DNA of 64,000 nucleotides, taken from contig NZ_JBQCCF010000069.1 of NCBI RefSeq assembly GCF_051962475.1, positions 186,001-250,000 of the forward strand. The letters are read 5' to 3'. The number at the start of each line of letters is the position of its first letter. Positions within the stretch are counted from its first letter, which is position 1. Made by a program: the position numbers and the translations under genes. The stretch comes from Dyella_A sp051962475. GTDB taxonomy: Bacteria; Pseudomonadota; Gammaproteobacteria; Xanthomonadales; Rhodanobacteraceae. This document shows, in pieces, positions 57,023 through 64,000 of the stretch. Under the pieces are notes generated by a model. That model had not been told where the DNA came from. It ran no database searches and saw nothing but the letters and a program-made list of their open reading frames with translations.

Positions 57023-58213
57023 TCAGCTGGCGATCGCGTAACCCTTGAGCTTGGCCGCGAACTCCTGCAGCGCGCGGATACCGCTCTGCTCGGCTTCGTG
57101 GATCCACTGCTGCAGGCCCTTGAGCGCCTGATCGGCACCGCGCTGCTCCATCAGGGCGGCCAGGCGGGTGCGGAAGTCAACCACGGTGCGCAGGGTCGGG
57201 CGCTTGGCCAGCACCGCCTGCAGCTTGTCGTGACTTTCGCCGTCCAGCCACCGGCCACCGTCGGCCAGGGCACGACGCACGCGGCGCGGCATCGCCTTGA
57301 TGCTCTCACCGGCGTGCTGCGCCTCGTCGCGCAGGGTCGGCACGATCACACCGCGGTAGTAGTCGGTCATCGCCTGGAAGCGGTGGGTGAGCACGGCCTT
57401 CAGCGTTTCGGCGTCCGGCAGGTTCACGTTGGGGCGCACGTCCAGGGTGGGCGCCACGCGCAGCACCTTGGCCAAGCCGACCGAGCGCAAACCGCAGATC
57501 ACCGCCCAGCCGATGTCGAACTCCCACTTGCGCAGTGCGAACTTGGCCGAGCTGGGGAACGCGTGATGGTTGTTGTGCAGCTCTTCGCCACCGATCCAGA
57601 AACCCCACGGAATCAGGTTGCGCGCCGTATCGGCGCTCTCGAAGTTGCGGTAGCCGGCCCAGTGGCCGATGCCGTTGACGAAGCCGGCGGCCCAGAACGG
57701 GATCCAGATCATCTGCACCGCCCACATCGCGATACCGATCACGCCGAACAACGCGAAGCTGATCAGCAGCATCAGGGTCGGGCCCCAATACGGGTGGCCG
57801 CCATAGAGCTTGCGCTCGAGCCAGTCGTCCGGGGTGCCGCGGCCATACTGCTCCATGTCTTGCTTGTTATCGCAGGCGTCGCGGTACAGCGACACCCCGT
57901 CCCAGAACACCTTCTTGATGCCGTAGATCATCGGGCTGTGCGGATCTTCCGCCGTCTCGACCTTGGCGTGATGCTTGCGGTGAATGGCCACCCACTCCTT
58001 GGTCACCATGCCCGTGGTCAGCCAGCCCCAGAAGCGGAAGAAGTGCTGGATGATCGGATGCAGGTCCACGCCGCGATGCGTCTGGCAGCGGTGGTAGTAG
58101 ATCGTCACCGTGAAGATGGTGAGCTGGGTGACCACTAGCATATAGACCAACATGCCCACCCAGGACATGTGGGTCAGACCCGTGGTCAGGAAGTTGAGTA
58201 CGGAGTCCAGCAT
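57023..58213 (-). CDS. Acyl-CoA/fatty acid desaturase (delta-9 type)
   Basis: The 396-aa inner-membrane di-iron desaturase has the three histidine boxes: YYHRCQTHR, HRKHHAKVET and HNNHHAFPSS, plus GFVNGIGHWAGYRNFES. It inserts a cis double bond in membrane fatty acids. The C-terminal 110 residues extend beyond the catalytic core and are helical and charged. Many proteobacterial desaturases of this branch have similar tails. It is monocistronic, ending at the terminator at 56961-56999. Confidence 0.93.
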   Translation of the reverse strand: MLDSVLNFLTTGLTHMSWVGMLVYMLVVTQLTIFTVTIYYHRCQTHRGVDLHPIIQHFFRFWGWLTTGMVTKEWVAIHRKHHAKVETAEDPHSPMIYGIKKVFWDGVSLYRDACDNKQDMEQYGRGTPDDWLERKLYGGHPYWGPTLMLLISFALFGVIGIAMWAVQMIWIPFWAAGFVNGIGHWAGYRNFESADTARNLIPWGFWIGGEELHNNHHAFPSSAKFALRKWEFDIGWAVICGLRSVGLAKVLRVAPTLDVRPNVNLPDAETLKAVLTHRFQAMTDYYRGVIVPTLRDEAQHAGESIKAMPRRVRRALADGGRWLDGESHDKLQAVLAKRPTLRTVVDFRTRLAALMEQRGADQALKGLQQWIHEAEQSGIRALQEFAAKLKGYAIAS

Positions 58214-58361
58214 CGCGGATACATCTCTAAGTAGTTGAAAGGCAGTCTAGTGCAGGGTTTCCGTACCCACCAGCATGGCTCGGGCGTTCACGCCGATAGC
58301 GTGACGCATTCCAAACAACGAGCCGGTTGTCTGGAAGTGGGGGCGCCGTGACAATCATGCA

Positions 58362-59102
58362 ATGAACAAAGCGCAACCCCTGCTCCGTATTGACCGACTG
58401 TCCCGCCAACGCGCCGGCCGCATAGCCGTGCAGGATCTGTGCCTCGACGTGGATCGCGGCGAGGTGCTCGGCCTGCTGGGTGTCAACGGCGCCGGTAAAT
58501 CGACGACGTTGAGCATGATTGCAGGCGCCTTACGCCCCGATGGCGGCACGATCCACCTGAACGGCGAGGATTTCCTCGAGCACCCGGCACTGGGCCGGCA
58601 GCTGATCGGCTGGCTGCCCGAACGTGCCCCGCTGTGGCAGGAATTGACGGTAAGCGAGCACCTGCTGGCGCACGGCCGCTTGCACGGTATGAACGGCGCC
58701 GAGTTGCGTCAGGCAGCCGACGCGATGCTGGCGCGGCTCGAACTCGGCCCGCTGGCGCGCCGCCTCGTCGGCGTGCTGTCACAGGGGCAGCGTCAACGCC
58801 TCGGCCTGGCCTGCGCGCTGCTGCACCGCCCGGCGCTGTTGATTCTGGACGAGCCGGCCAATGCGCTCGATCCGGTGCAGGTGGCCAGCCTGCGCCAGCT
58901 GATCCGCGAGGAAGCCGCGCGCGGTGCCGCGGTGATCCTGTCCACCCACCTGCTGCCCGAGGTCACGGCCGTCTGCGGGCGGGTGGCGATCCTGCACGAA
59001 GGGCAGTTGCGTCACGAGGGCGCGGTGGATGCCAACGATGTGCAGGCGCTGGAGCGGCGCTTCTTCGACATCGCGATGAACGGCCGGAGTCAGGCCGCAT
59101 GA
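58362..59102 (+). CDS. ABC transporter ATP-binding protein (GldA-like)
   Basis: The 246-aa ATPase has Walker A LLGVNGAGKST (K46), signature LSQGQRQRLGLA, Walker B LLILDEPANALDP and the H-loop STHLLPEV. The wording resembles the NosF/GldA group that works with ABC-2 permeases. The D-loop reads NALDP rather than NGLDP. It starts the four-gene cluster with the permease, GldG-like and DUF4340-like genes, each overlapping or abutting. The cargo is unknown. Confidence 0.9.
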   Translation: MNKAQPLLRIDRLSRQRAGRIAVQDLCLDVDRGEVLGLLGVNGAGKSTTLSMIAGALRPDGGTIHLNGEDFLEHPALGRQLIGWLPERAPLWQELTVSEHLLAHGRLHGMNGAELRQAADAMLARLELGPLARRLVGVLSQGQRQRLGLACALLHRPALLILDEPANALDPVQVASLRQLIREEAARGAAVILSTHLLPEVTAVCGRVAILHEGQLRHEGAVDANDVQALERRFFDIAMNGRSQAA

Positions 59103-59884
59103 GCGCACTGGCGATGGTGCGGCTGGAATCGCGCCGATTGTTCGTCCGTCCGCTGGCCTGGGCACTCGGCGCGCTGACGCTGGGCGAACTGGCGTGGCGT
59201 TTCGTGCTGCTGCTGGGCAACTTCCTCGCCGCGCAGGTGAAGCTCGCTGCGCTGCCGGCCGGCCCGGGCTACACCGACCTGGTAGCGGTGCCGCTGCTCA
59301 GCAGCCTGTTCACCGGCGGACTGGTGCCGTTCGGGCTCGCCGAGCTCGCGCTGCTGGTGGTACCGCTGCTGACGATGTCCAGCATTGCCGGCGAACGTAG
59401 TAACGGCACGCTGCCATTGCTGCTGGCCAGCGGCCTCTCGCCCGCACGCATCGTGCTGGGCAAATACCTGGCGGTGCTGGGCTGGCTCGCGCTGTGGCTG
59501 GTGCTGGCACTGGCCATGCCGCTCTCGCTGTCCCATGGCACCACGCTGGACTGGGGCAAGCTGGCCGCCGCCGCGCTGGGGCTGGCGCTGTTGCTGGCGC
59601 TGCTGGCCGCGATTGGGCTGGCCTGTTCGAGCTTCGCCTCGCATCCGGCGATCGCCGCCACCGCCAGCCTGGTGATCACGCTCACGCTGTGCTGCGCGAA
59701 CCTGGGCGCGCAGGCCGCCGGCGTGGACAACGGCGCAATCCACTGGCTGGCGCTGGGCACCCATCTCGAACCGTTGCTGCGCGGCCTGGTCGCCACCGAC
59801 GACGTGCTGTGGTTCGTGCTGTTGGCGGCACTGGCGCTGGCGCTGGCGATTCGCCGTCTAGGTTCGGACCGGGAGCGCGGCTGA
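59099..59884 (+). CDS. ABC-2 type permease (GldF-like)
   Basis: The 261-aa polytopic protein has six predicted helices and MSSIAGERSNGTLPLLLASGLSPARIVLGKYLAVLGW, the ABC-2 membrane subunit signature. Its ATG overlaps the ATPase stop by 4 nt, and its stop overlaps the GldG-like ATG by 1 nt, so all are translationally coupled. It is the permease partner of the ATPase at 58362-59102. Confidence 0.88.
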   Translation: MSALAMVRLESRRLFVRPLAWALGALTLGELAWRFVLLLGNFLAAQVKLAALPAGPGYTDLVAVPLLSSLFTGGLVPFGLAELALLVVPLLTMSSIAGERSNGTLPLLLASGLSPARIVLGKYLAVLGWLALWLVLALAMPLSLSHGTTLDWGKLAAAALGLALLLALLAAIGLACSSFASHPAIAATASLVITLTLCCANLGAQAAGVDNGAIHWLALGTHLEPLLRGLVATDDVLWFVLLAALALALAIRRLGSDRERG

Positions 59885-61236
59885 TGCACATGAATCGTAC
59901 CCTGCGCCGACTCGACGGCTGGCTGTTCGCGCTGCTGGCGCTTGCCGCCGTGAGCGCGGCGGGCTACCTCTCCACCCGATACGGATATGTCGCCGACTGG
60001 ACGCATGGCGGGCGCGCCAGCCTGTCGAAGGAGAGCCGCGCGGTACTGGCCCGGCTGAGCGGTCCGGTCGAGATCGTCAGCTACGCCAACCCGCAGGGCA
60101 ACCTTCGCCAGACCATCGCCAGCTTCGTGCAGCGCTATCAGCAGGTGAAGCCGGACATTTCGCTGCGCTTCGTCGACCCGCAGCTCGACCCCGGTGCGAT
60201 GCGCGAGCTGGGCATCACCATCGACGGCGAGCTGCTGATCCACTACCGCGGCCACGAGCAGCGGCTGGACGACCTCTCCTCCGAAGGCCCGATGACCAAC
60301 GCGCTGGAGCGCCTCGCCCGTGGCGGCGAGCGCATCGTGGCCTTCGTCAGCGGCGACGGCGAGCGTCGCCCGGACGGCCAGGCCAACGCCGACCTGGGCA
60401 CCTTCATGACCCAGCTGGAAGGCCGCGGCATGCGCGCGGTACCGCTGAACTTCGCGCAGGTGAGCTCGGTGCCGCAGCACACGGACCTGGTGGTGCTGGC
60501 CAGCCCCACCGCACCGCTGCCGCCCGGCGGCGTGCAGGCGCTGGTGAACTACGTGCGCGACGGCGGCAACCTGCTGTGGCTCACCGAACCGCGCGCGGCT
60601 GGCGCACCACTCGCCGACGATCTGGGCCTGCAGCCGCTGGCCGACGCGCTCGGCATCAGCGTGCTGCCCGGCGTGCTCAGCGATGCCTCCGGCGCCGCAC
60701 TGGGGTTGGCCAACCCGCACATGATCGCGCTGGGCGACTACCCGGCCCAGGCGATCACCCGTGGCTTCACGCTCACCACGCTGTTCCCTGAGGTCGCGGC
60801 ACTCGCACCCGCCGCGGGCAGTAGCGACTGGTCGAGCACACCGTTCCTGCGCAGCGGCCCGCAGGGTCGCATCGACACCGGCAGCGAGGCCGACACCACC
60901 CTGTCGAGCCGGCCGCTGGAGTTCGGCTTTGCGCTGACCCGCCTCTCACCCAGCCCCGACAAGGGGCAGCAGCGCGCCGCGGTGATCGGCGACGGCGACT
61001 TCCTCTCCAACACCTATCTGGGCAACGGCGGCAACCGCGCGCTGGGCGAGCGCATCTTCGACTGGCTGCTCGGCGACGACTCACTGGTGAACCTGCCGCC
61101 GCGCGGCGCGCCGGACCGCTTCCTGCAACTGTCGCAGGGCCAGTTGAACGCGGTGAGCCTCGGCTTCCTCGCAATCCTGCCGCTGCTGCTGTTGGCAATC
61201 GGCGGGTGGATCGTGTGGCGACGCAGGCGCCGCTGA
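59884..61236 (+). CDS. GldG-family ABC transporter auxiliary protein
   Basis: The 450-aa protein has an N-terminal helix (LFALLALAAVSAAGYLSTRYG), a long periplasmic region with the GldG/IFT52-like fold (LSKESRAVLARLSGPVEIVSYA, VKPDISLRFVDPQLDPGAMRELGIT, VRDGGNLLWLTEP, DKGQQRAAVIGDGDFLSN) and a C-terminal helix followed by WRRRRR. In Bacteroidota GldG takes part in gliding; outside them the family accompanies unknown ABC-2 exporters. Confidence 0.87.
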   Translation: MHMNRTLRRLDGWLFALLALAAVSAAGYLSTRYGYVADWTHGGRASLSKESRAVLARLSGPVEIVSYANPQGNLRQTIASFVQRYQQVKPDISLRFVDPQLDPGAMRELGITIDGELLIHYRGHEQRLDDLSSEGPMTNALERLARGGERIVAFVSGDGERRPDGQANADLGTFMTQLEGRGMRAVPLNFAQVSSVPQHTDLVVLASPTAPLPPGGVQALVNYVRDGGNLLWLTEPRAAGAPLADDLGLQPLADALGISVLPGVLSDASGAALGLANPHMIALGDYPAQAITRGFTLTTLFPEVAALAPAAGSSDWSSTPFLRSGPQGRIDTGSEADTTLSSRPLEFGFALTRLSPSPDKGQQRAAVIGDGDFLSNTYLGNGGNRALGERIFDWLLGDDSLVNLPPRGAPDRFLQLSQGQLNAVSLGFLAILPLLLLAIGGWIVWRRRRR

Positions 61237-61238
61237 GC

Positions 61239-61730
61239 ATGCGCCGCGCCACACGTCATCGCCTGATCCTGCTGTTCGCCGCCGCCGCGCTGGTGGCACT
61301 GGCCGTGTGGCAATGGCAGCGTGAAGCGGCGGAGGCGCTGGGCGCGCTGACCGGCCTCGATCCCGCCGCCGTGAGCCGGGTGGCGCTCACGTTGCAAGGC
61401 GCCGCCGCGGAGCACTACGCCAAACGCGACGGTCACTGGTGGCGCACCGACGGCACGCCGATGCGCGCCGACGATGGCCGGCTGGACGAACTCACCGAGA
61501 TCGCCGCCGCTCCCGTGGCAAGCTGGCGTCCGTTGGGCGACTTCGACCCGGCCCGCGTGGGCTTGGCCAAGCCGATGGCCACGCTGGTGCTGGATGACCA
61601 GACGCTGCGCTTCGGCGACACCTCGGCCACGGGCCCGGTGCGCTACGTGCAGGTCGGCAACCGCGTGGCGCTGGTCTCGGTACGCTATACGCCCCGCCCC
61701 ACGCGGCACGACGCCATCCAGGCGGATTAG
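61239..61730 (+). CDS. DUF4340-like membrane-anchored protein
   Basis: The 163-aa protein has one N-terminal helix (RLILLFAAAALVALAVW) and a periplasmic domain with AKRDGHWWRTDGTPMRADDGRLDEL, resembling the repeating units of DUF4340 proteins, which usually sit next to GldG. It is far shorter than typical DUF4340 proteins (often 300 aa or more), so it may be a single-unit version. The ATG at 61239 follows the GldG stop directly; a GTG at 61206 inside gldG is less likely. Confidence 0.75.
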   Translation: MRRATRHRLILLFAAAALVALAVWQWQREAAEALGALTGLDPAAVSRVALTLQGAAAEHYAKRDGHWWRTDGTPMRADDGRLDELTEIAAAPVASWRPLGDFDPARVGLAKPMATLVLDDQTLRFGDTSATGPVRYVQVGNRVALVSVRYTPRPTRHDAIQAD

Positions 61731-61793
61731 TCGGCGCTTGCCTGCCCGGCGGTGCGCCCCATATCGACGGCATTCCTTCTCCGGAGCCCCACC

Positions 61794-63203
61794 ATGAGCA
61801 AGCAGTCCATCGGCGTCGTCGGCATGGCCGTGATGGGTCGCAACCTGGCGCTGAACATCGCCAGTCGCGGCCACGCGGTATCTGTGTACAACCGCAGCCG
61901 CGAGAAGACCGACGAGGTCGTCGCCGAATATCCGGACGCTGGCCTGGTGCCCACCTACTCGCCGCAGGAGTTCGTCGATTCGCTGGAGCGTCCGCGCCGC
62001 ATCCTGCTGATGGTCAAGGCCGGCAAGCCCACGGACGACACCATCGCCACGCTGAAGCCGCTGCTGGCCGAGGGCGACATCCTGATCGACGGCGGCAACA
62101 CGCTGTTCACCGACACCGTGCGCCGCGCCAAGGAATTGTCCGAGGCGGGACTGCACTTCATCGGCACCGGCGTCTCCGGCGGCGAGGAAGGCGCGCTGAA
62201 GGGTCCGTCGATCATGCCCGGCGGTCCGCGCGACGCCTACGATTTGGTGGCGCCGATCCTCAAGGAGATCGCCGCCCGCGCGCCGGACGGCACGCCCTGC
62301 GTGGCGTACATGGGTCCCGGCGGCGCGGGCCACTACGTGAAGATGGTGCACAACGGCATCGAGTACGGCGACATGCAGCTGATCGCCGAGAGCTATGCTC
62401 TGCTCAAGGGCGTGCTCGGCCTGTCCAACGCCGAGCTGGCGAAGGTCTATGCGGACTGGAACGCCGGCGAGCTGGACAGCTACCTGATCCAGATCACCGC
62501 GCAGATCTTCGGCAAGCAGGACGAGGAAACCGGCGAGGCGCTGGTCGACGTGATCCTCGATCGGGCCGCGCAGAAGGGCACCGGCAAGTGGACCAGCCAG
62601 AGCGCGCTCGACCTCGGCGTGCCGTTGCCGCTGATCACCGAATCGGTGTTCGCCCGCGTGCTGTCCTCGCTGAAGAGCGAGCGCGTGGCGGCGAGCAAGC
62701 AATTGGCCGGACCGGCGAAGCAGGCGTTTGCCGGCGGCCGCGCCGCCTTCATCGAGTCGGTGCGGCGCGCGCTGTACCTGGCCAAGCTGATCTCCTACGC
62801 ACAGGGCTTCGCCCAGCTGCGCGCCGCTTCCACCGAGTACGACTGGAACCTCGACTACGGCACCATCGCCAGCATCTGGCGCGGTGGCTGCATCATCCGC
62901 GCGCGCTTCCTGGAGGACATCACCCGCGCCTTCGCCGCCGACGCATCGCTGGCCAACCTGCTGCTGGCGCCGACCTTCGCCAAGGTCGCCACCGACTACC
63001 AGACCGCGCTGCGCGAAGTGGTCACCACGGCGGTGCAAGCGGGCGTGCCGGTGCCGGGCCTGGCCTCGGCCATCGCCTACTTCGACGGCTACCGCAGCGA
63101 GCGCCTGCCGGCCAACCTGATCCAGGCCCAGCGCGACCTGTTCGGGGCGCACACGTTCGAGCGCATCGATCGCGACGGCAGCTTCCACGCCGACTGGAAT
63201 TGA
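61794..63203 (+). CDS. gnd: 6-phosphogluconate dehydrogenase, NADP+-dependent, decarboxylating
   Basis: Gnd oxidatively decarboxylates 6-phosphogluconate to ribulose-5-phosphate in the pentose phosphate pathway. The 469-aa long form has IGVVGMAVMGRNLALNIASRG, the VSGGEEGALKGPSIMPGG loop, the GPGGAGHYVKMVHNGIEYGDMQLIAE catalytic segment with the active Lys, and WRGGCIIRARFL. The ATG at 61794 matches the family. It would consume a product of the glucose-6-phosphate supplied by glk elsewhere in the window. Confidence 0.98.
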   Translation: MSKQSIGVVGMAVMGRNLALNIASRGHAVSVYNRSREKTDEVVAEYPDAGLVPTYSPQEFVDSLERPRRILLMVKAGKPTDDTIATLKPLLAEGDILIDGGNTLFTDTVRRAKELSEAGLHFIGTGVSGGEEGALKGPSIMPGGPRDAYDLVAPILKEIAARAPDGTPCVAYMGPGGAGHYVKMVHNGIEYGDMQLIAESYALLKGVLGLSNAELAKVYADWNAGELDSYLIQITAQIFGKQDEETGEALVDVILDRAAQKGTGKWTSQSALDLGVPLPLITESVFARVLSSLKSERVAASKQLAGPAKQAFAGGRAAFIESVRRALYLAKLISYAQGFAQLRAASTEYDWNLDYGTIASIWRGGCIIRARFLEDITRAFAADASLANLLLAPTFAKVATDYQTALREVVTTAVQAGVPVPGLASAIAYFDGYRSERLPANLIQAQRDLFGAHTFERIDRDGSFHADWN

Positions 63204-63207
63204 CCCC

Positions 63208-63291
63208 GTAGGAGCGCACCCTGTGCGCGAATGCTTCTGGCGTTGATGTAGATCGAGAGCAAAAACGTTCGCGCACAGGATGCGCTCCTAC
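63208..63291. repeat. REP-like hairpin (GTAGGAGC family), copy 3
   Basis: Arms at 63208-63231 and 63268-63291 are 24 nt long with one mismatch; the left begins GTAGGAGCGCACCCTGTGCG. It is the same repeat as at 10208-10278. The loop between the arms differs. It lies between gnd and mutM. Confidence 0.92.
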
Positions 63292-63316
63292 CCGTCAGCA
63301 CTCACACCTCGCCCCC

Positions 63317-64000
63317 ATGCCTGAACTCCCCGAAGTCGAAACCACCCGCCGCGGCATCGCCCCGCACCTGGTCGGCCGACGCATCGGCGCGGTGACGCTG
63401 CGCCGGCCGGACCTGCGCTGGCCGATTCCGCACGAGGTGGCCGAGCTGCTGCCGGGTCAGGTGATCGAGTCCGTGGAGCGGCGCGCAAAGTACCTGCTGC
63501 TGCGCACCGAGATCGGCAGCGCCCTGCTGCACCTGGGCATGAGCGGCGTGCTGCGCGTGCTGCCGCCAGACACGCCGGTGAACACGCACGACCACGTGGA
63601 CATCGCCATCGACGCGGCGCCGAACAAGCCAGCCCGCGTGCTGCGCTTTACCGACCCGCGCCGCTTCGGCTGCCTGCTGTGGCAATGGCCGGGCGAAACC
63701 CACCACCTGCTCGCCACGCTGGGCCCGGAGCCGCTCACCGACGACTTCGACGGCGACCTCCTGTGGCGACTCTCGCGCGGCCGCAGCGCCGCGGTGAAGC
63801 TGTTCATCATGGACAACGCGGTGGTGGTCGGCGTGGGCAACATCTACGCCAGCGAGGCGCTGTTCGCCGCCGGCATCGACCCGCGCAAACCCGCCGGCAG
63901 CGTCTCGCGTGCGCGTTATGCGCGGCTGGCCGCCGAGATCAAGCGCATCCTCGCCTGGGCGATCGAGCGCGGCGGCACCACACTGCGCGACTTCCTCAAC
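63317..64000 (+). CDS. mutM: Formamidopyrimidine-DNA glycosylase MutM (3' end outside window)
   Basis: MutM removes 8-oxoguanine and ring-opened purines. The first 228 codons are present: MPELPEVETTRRGI with catalytic P2 and E3, AKYLLLRTEIGSALLHLGMSG, the FTDPRRFG intercalation-loop region and the H2TH motif VGVGNIYASEALFAAGIDP. The C-terminal zinc finger lies beyond the window. No convincing Shine-Dalgarno precedes the ATG. Product identity is firm. Confidence 0.97.
   Translation, partial: MPELPEVETTRRGIAPHLVGRRIGAVTLRRPDLRWPIPHEVAELLPGQVIESVERRAKYLLLRTEIGSALLHLGMSGVLRVLPPDTPVNTHDHVDIAIDAAPNKPARVLRFTDPRRFGCLLWQWPGETHHLLATLGPEPLTDDFDGDLLWRLSRGRSAAVKLFIMDNAVVVGVGNIYASEALFAAGIDPRKPAGSVSRARYARLAAEIKRILAWAIERGGTTLRDFLN

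Noticed and set aside
1..64000. CRISPR arrays, rRNA, tRNA, insertion sequences or prophage
   Set aside because: No regularly spaced repeats, tRNA-like T-arm sequences, transposase ORFs or structural phage genes were seen on reading both strands. This is a visual search, not a computed one.

Overview
The window is a contiguous, GC-rich chromosomal segment of a gammaproteobacterium, most likely Xanthomonadales and probably Rhodanobacteraceae (Rhodanobacter/Dyella/Luteibacter type). This rests on the aa3-type cytochrome oxidase locus, the tsaD/rpsU/yqeY/dnaG arrangement, short-form PutA, the Asp-type (non-zinc) HemB, and REP-like GTAGGAGC hairpins. It is almost entirely housekeeping and metabolic sequence. 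I saw no phage, insertion sequence, CRISPR array, rRNA or tRNA. All assignments come from reading the translated sequence; no database search was run.

Layout. 0-9 kb: a truncated mechanosensitive channel gene, folB and tsaD (minus strand), then rpsU, yqeY, a DUF1328 gene, dnaG and dedA (plus), then a large secreted PHP-domain protein (minus). 9-14.9 kb: an SBF-like transporter, a small exported protein, mgtA with a long structured leader and a 57-codon upstream ORF, and a broken OmpR-type response regulator. 14.9-23 kb: the aa3 oxidase locus: cyoE, ctaA, a CxxxC protein and SURF1, a DUF2909 gene on the other strand, then coxC, a 40-aa gene, coxA, coxB and a DUF2244 gene. 23-28 kb: putA and a coniferyl-aldehyde-type dehydrogenase. 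28-38.7 kb: a FadL porin, YcgL, a 1135-aa membrane ankyrin protein, a Kef-type antiporter, a glutaminyl cyclase lipoprotein, an esterase and hemB.

38.8-43.8 kb: a tightly overlapping four-gene ABC exporter operon (ATPase, double-length adaptor, lipoprotein adaptor, MacB-like permease). 43.9-48.8 kb: sugar genes (UgpC/MalK-type ATPase, GH1 beta-glucosidase, glucokinase, HAD phosphatase) around a LacI-type operator, then a small repeat lipoprotein. 48.8-57 kb: a SNF2 helicase, gpsA, secB, rpmB-rpmG, a DUF4166/DCC/saccharopine-dehydrogenase-like group and a DUF3016 gene. 57-64 kb: a fatty acid desaturase, a GldA/permease/GldG/DUF4340 ABC cluster, gnd and the start of mutM.

The main points for a second look are: the decayed response regulator beside a long mgtA leader carrying an upstream ORF; the absence of cox11 and of a canonical sco gene from the oxidase locus; the two-adaptor ABC exporter; the GldA/GldG/DUF4340 cluster; and the giant ankyrin membrane protein.
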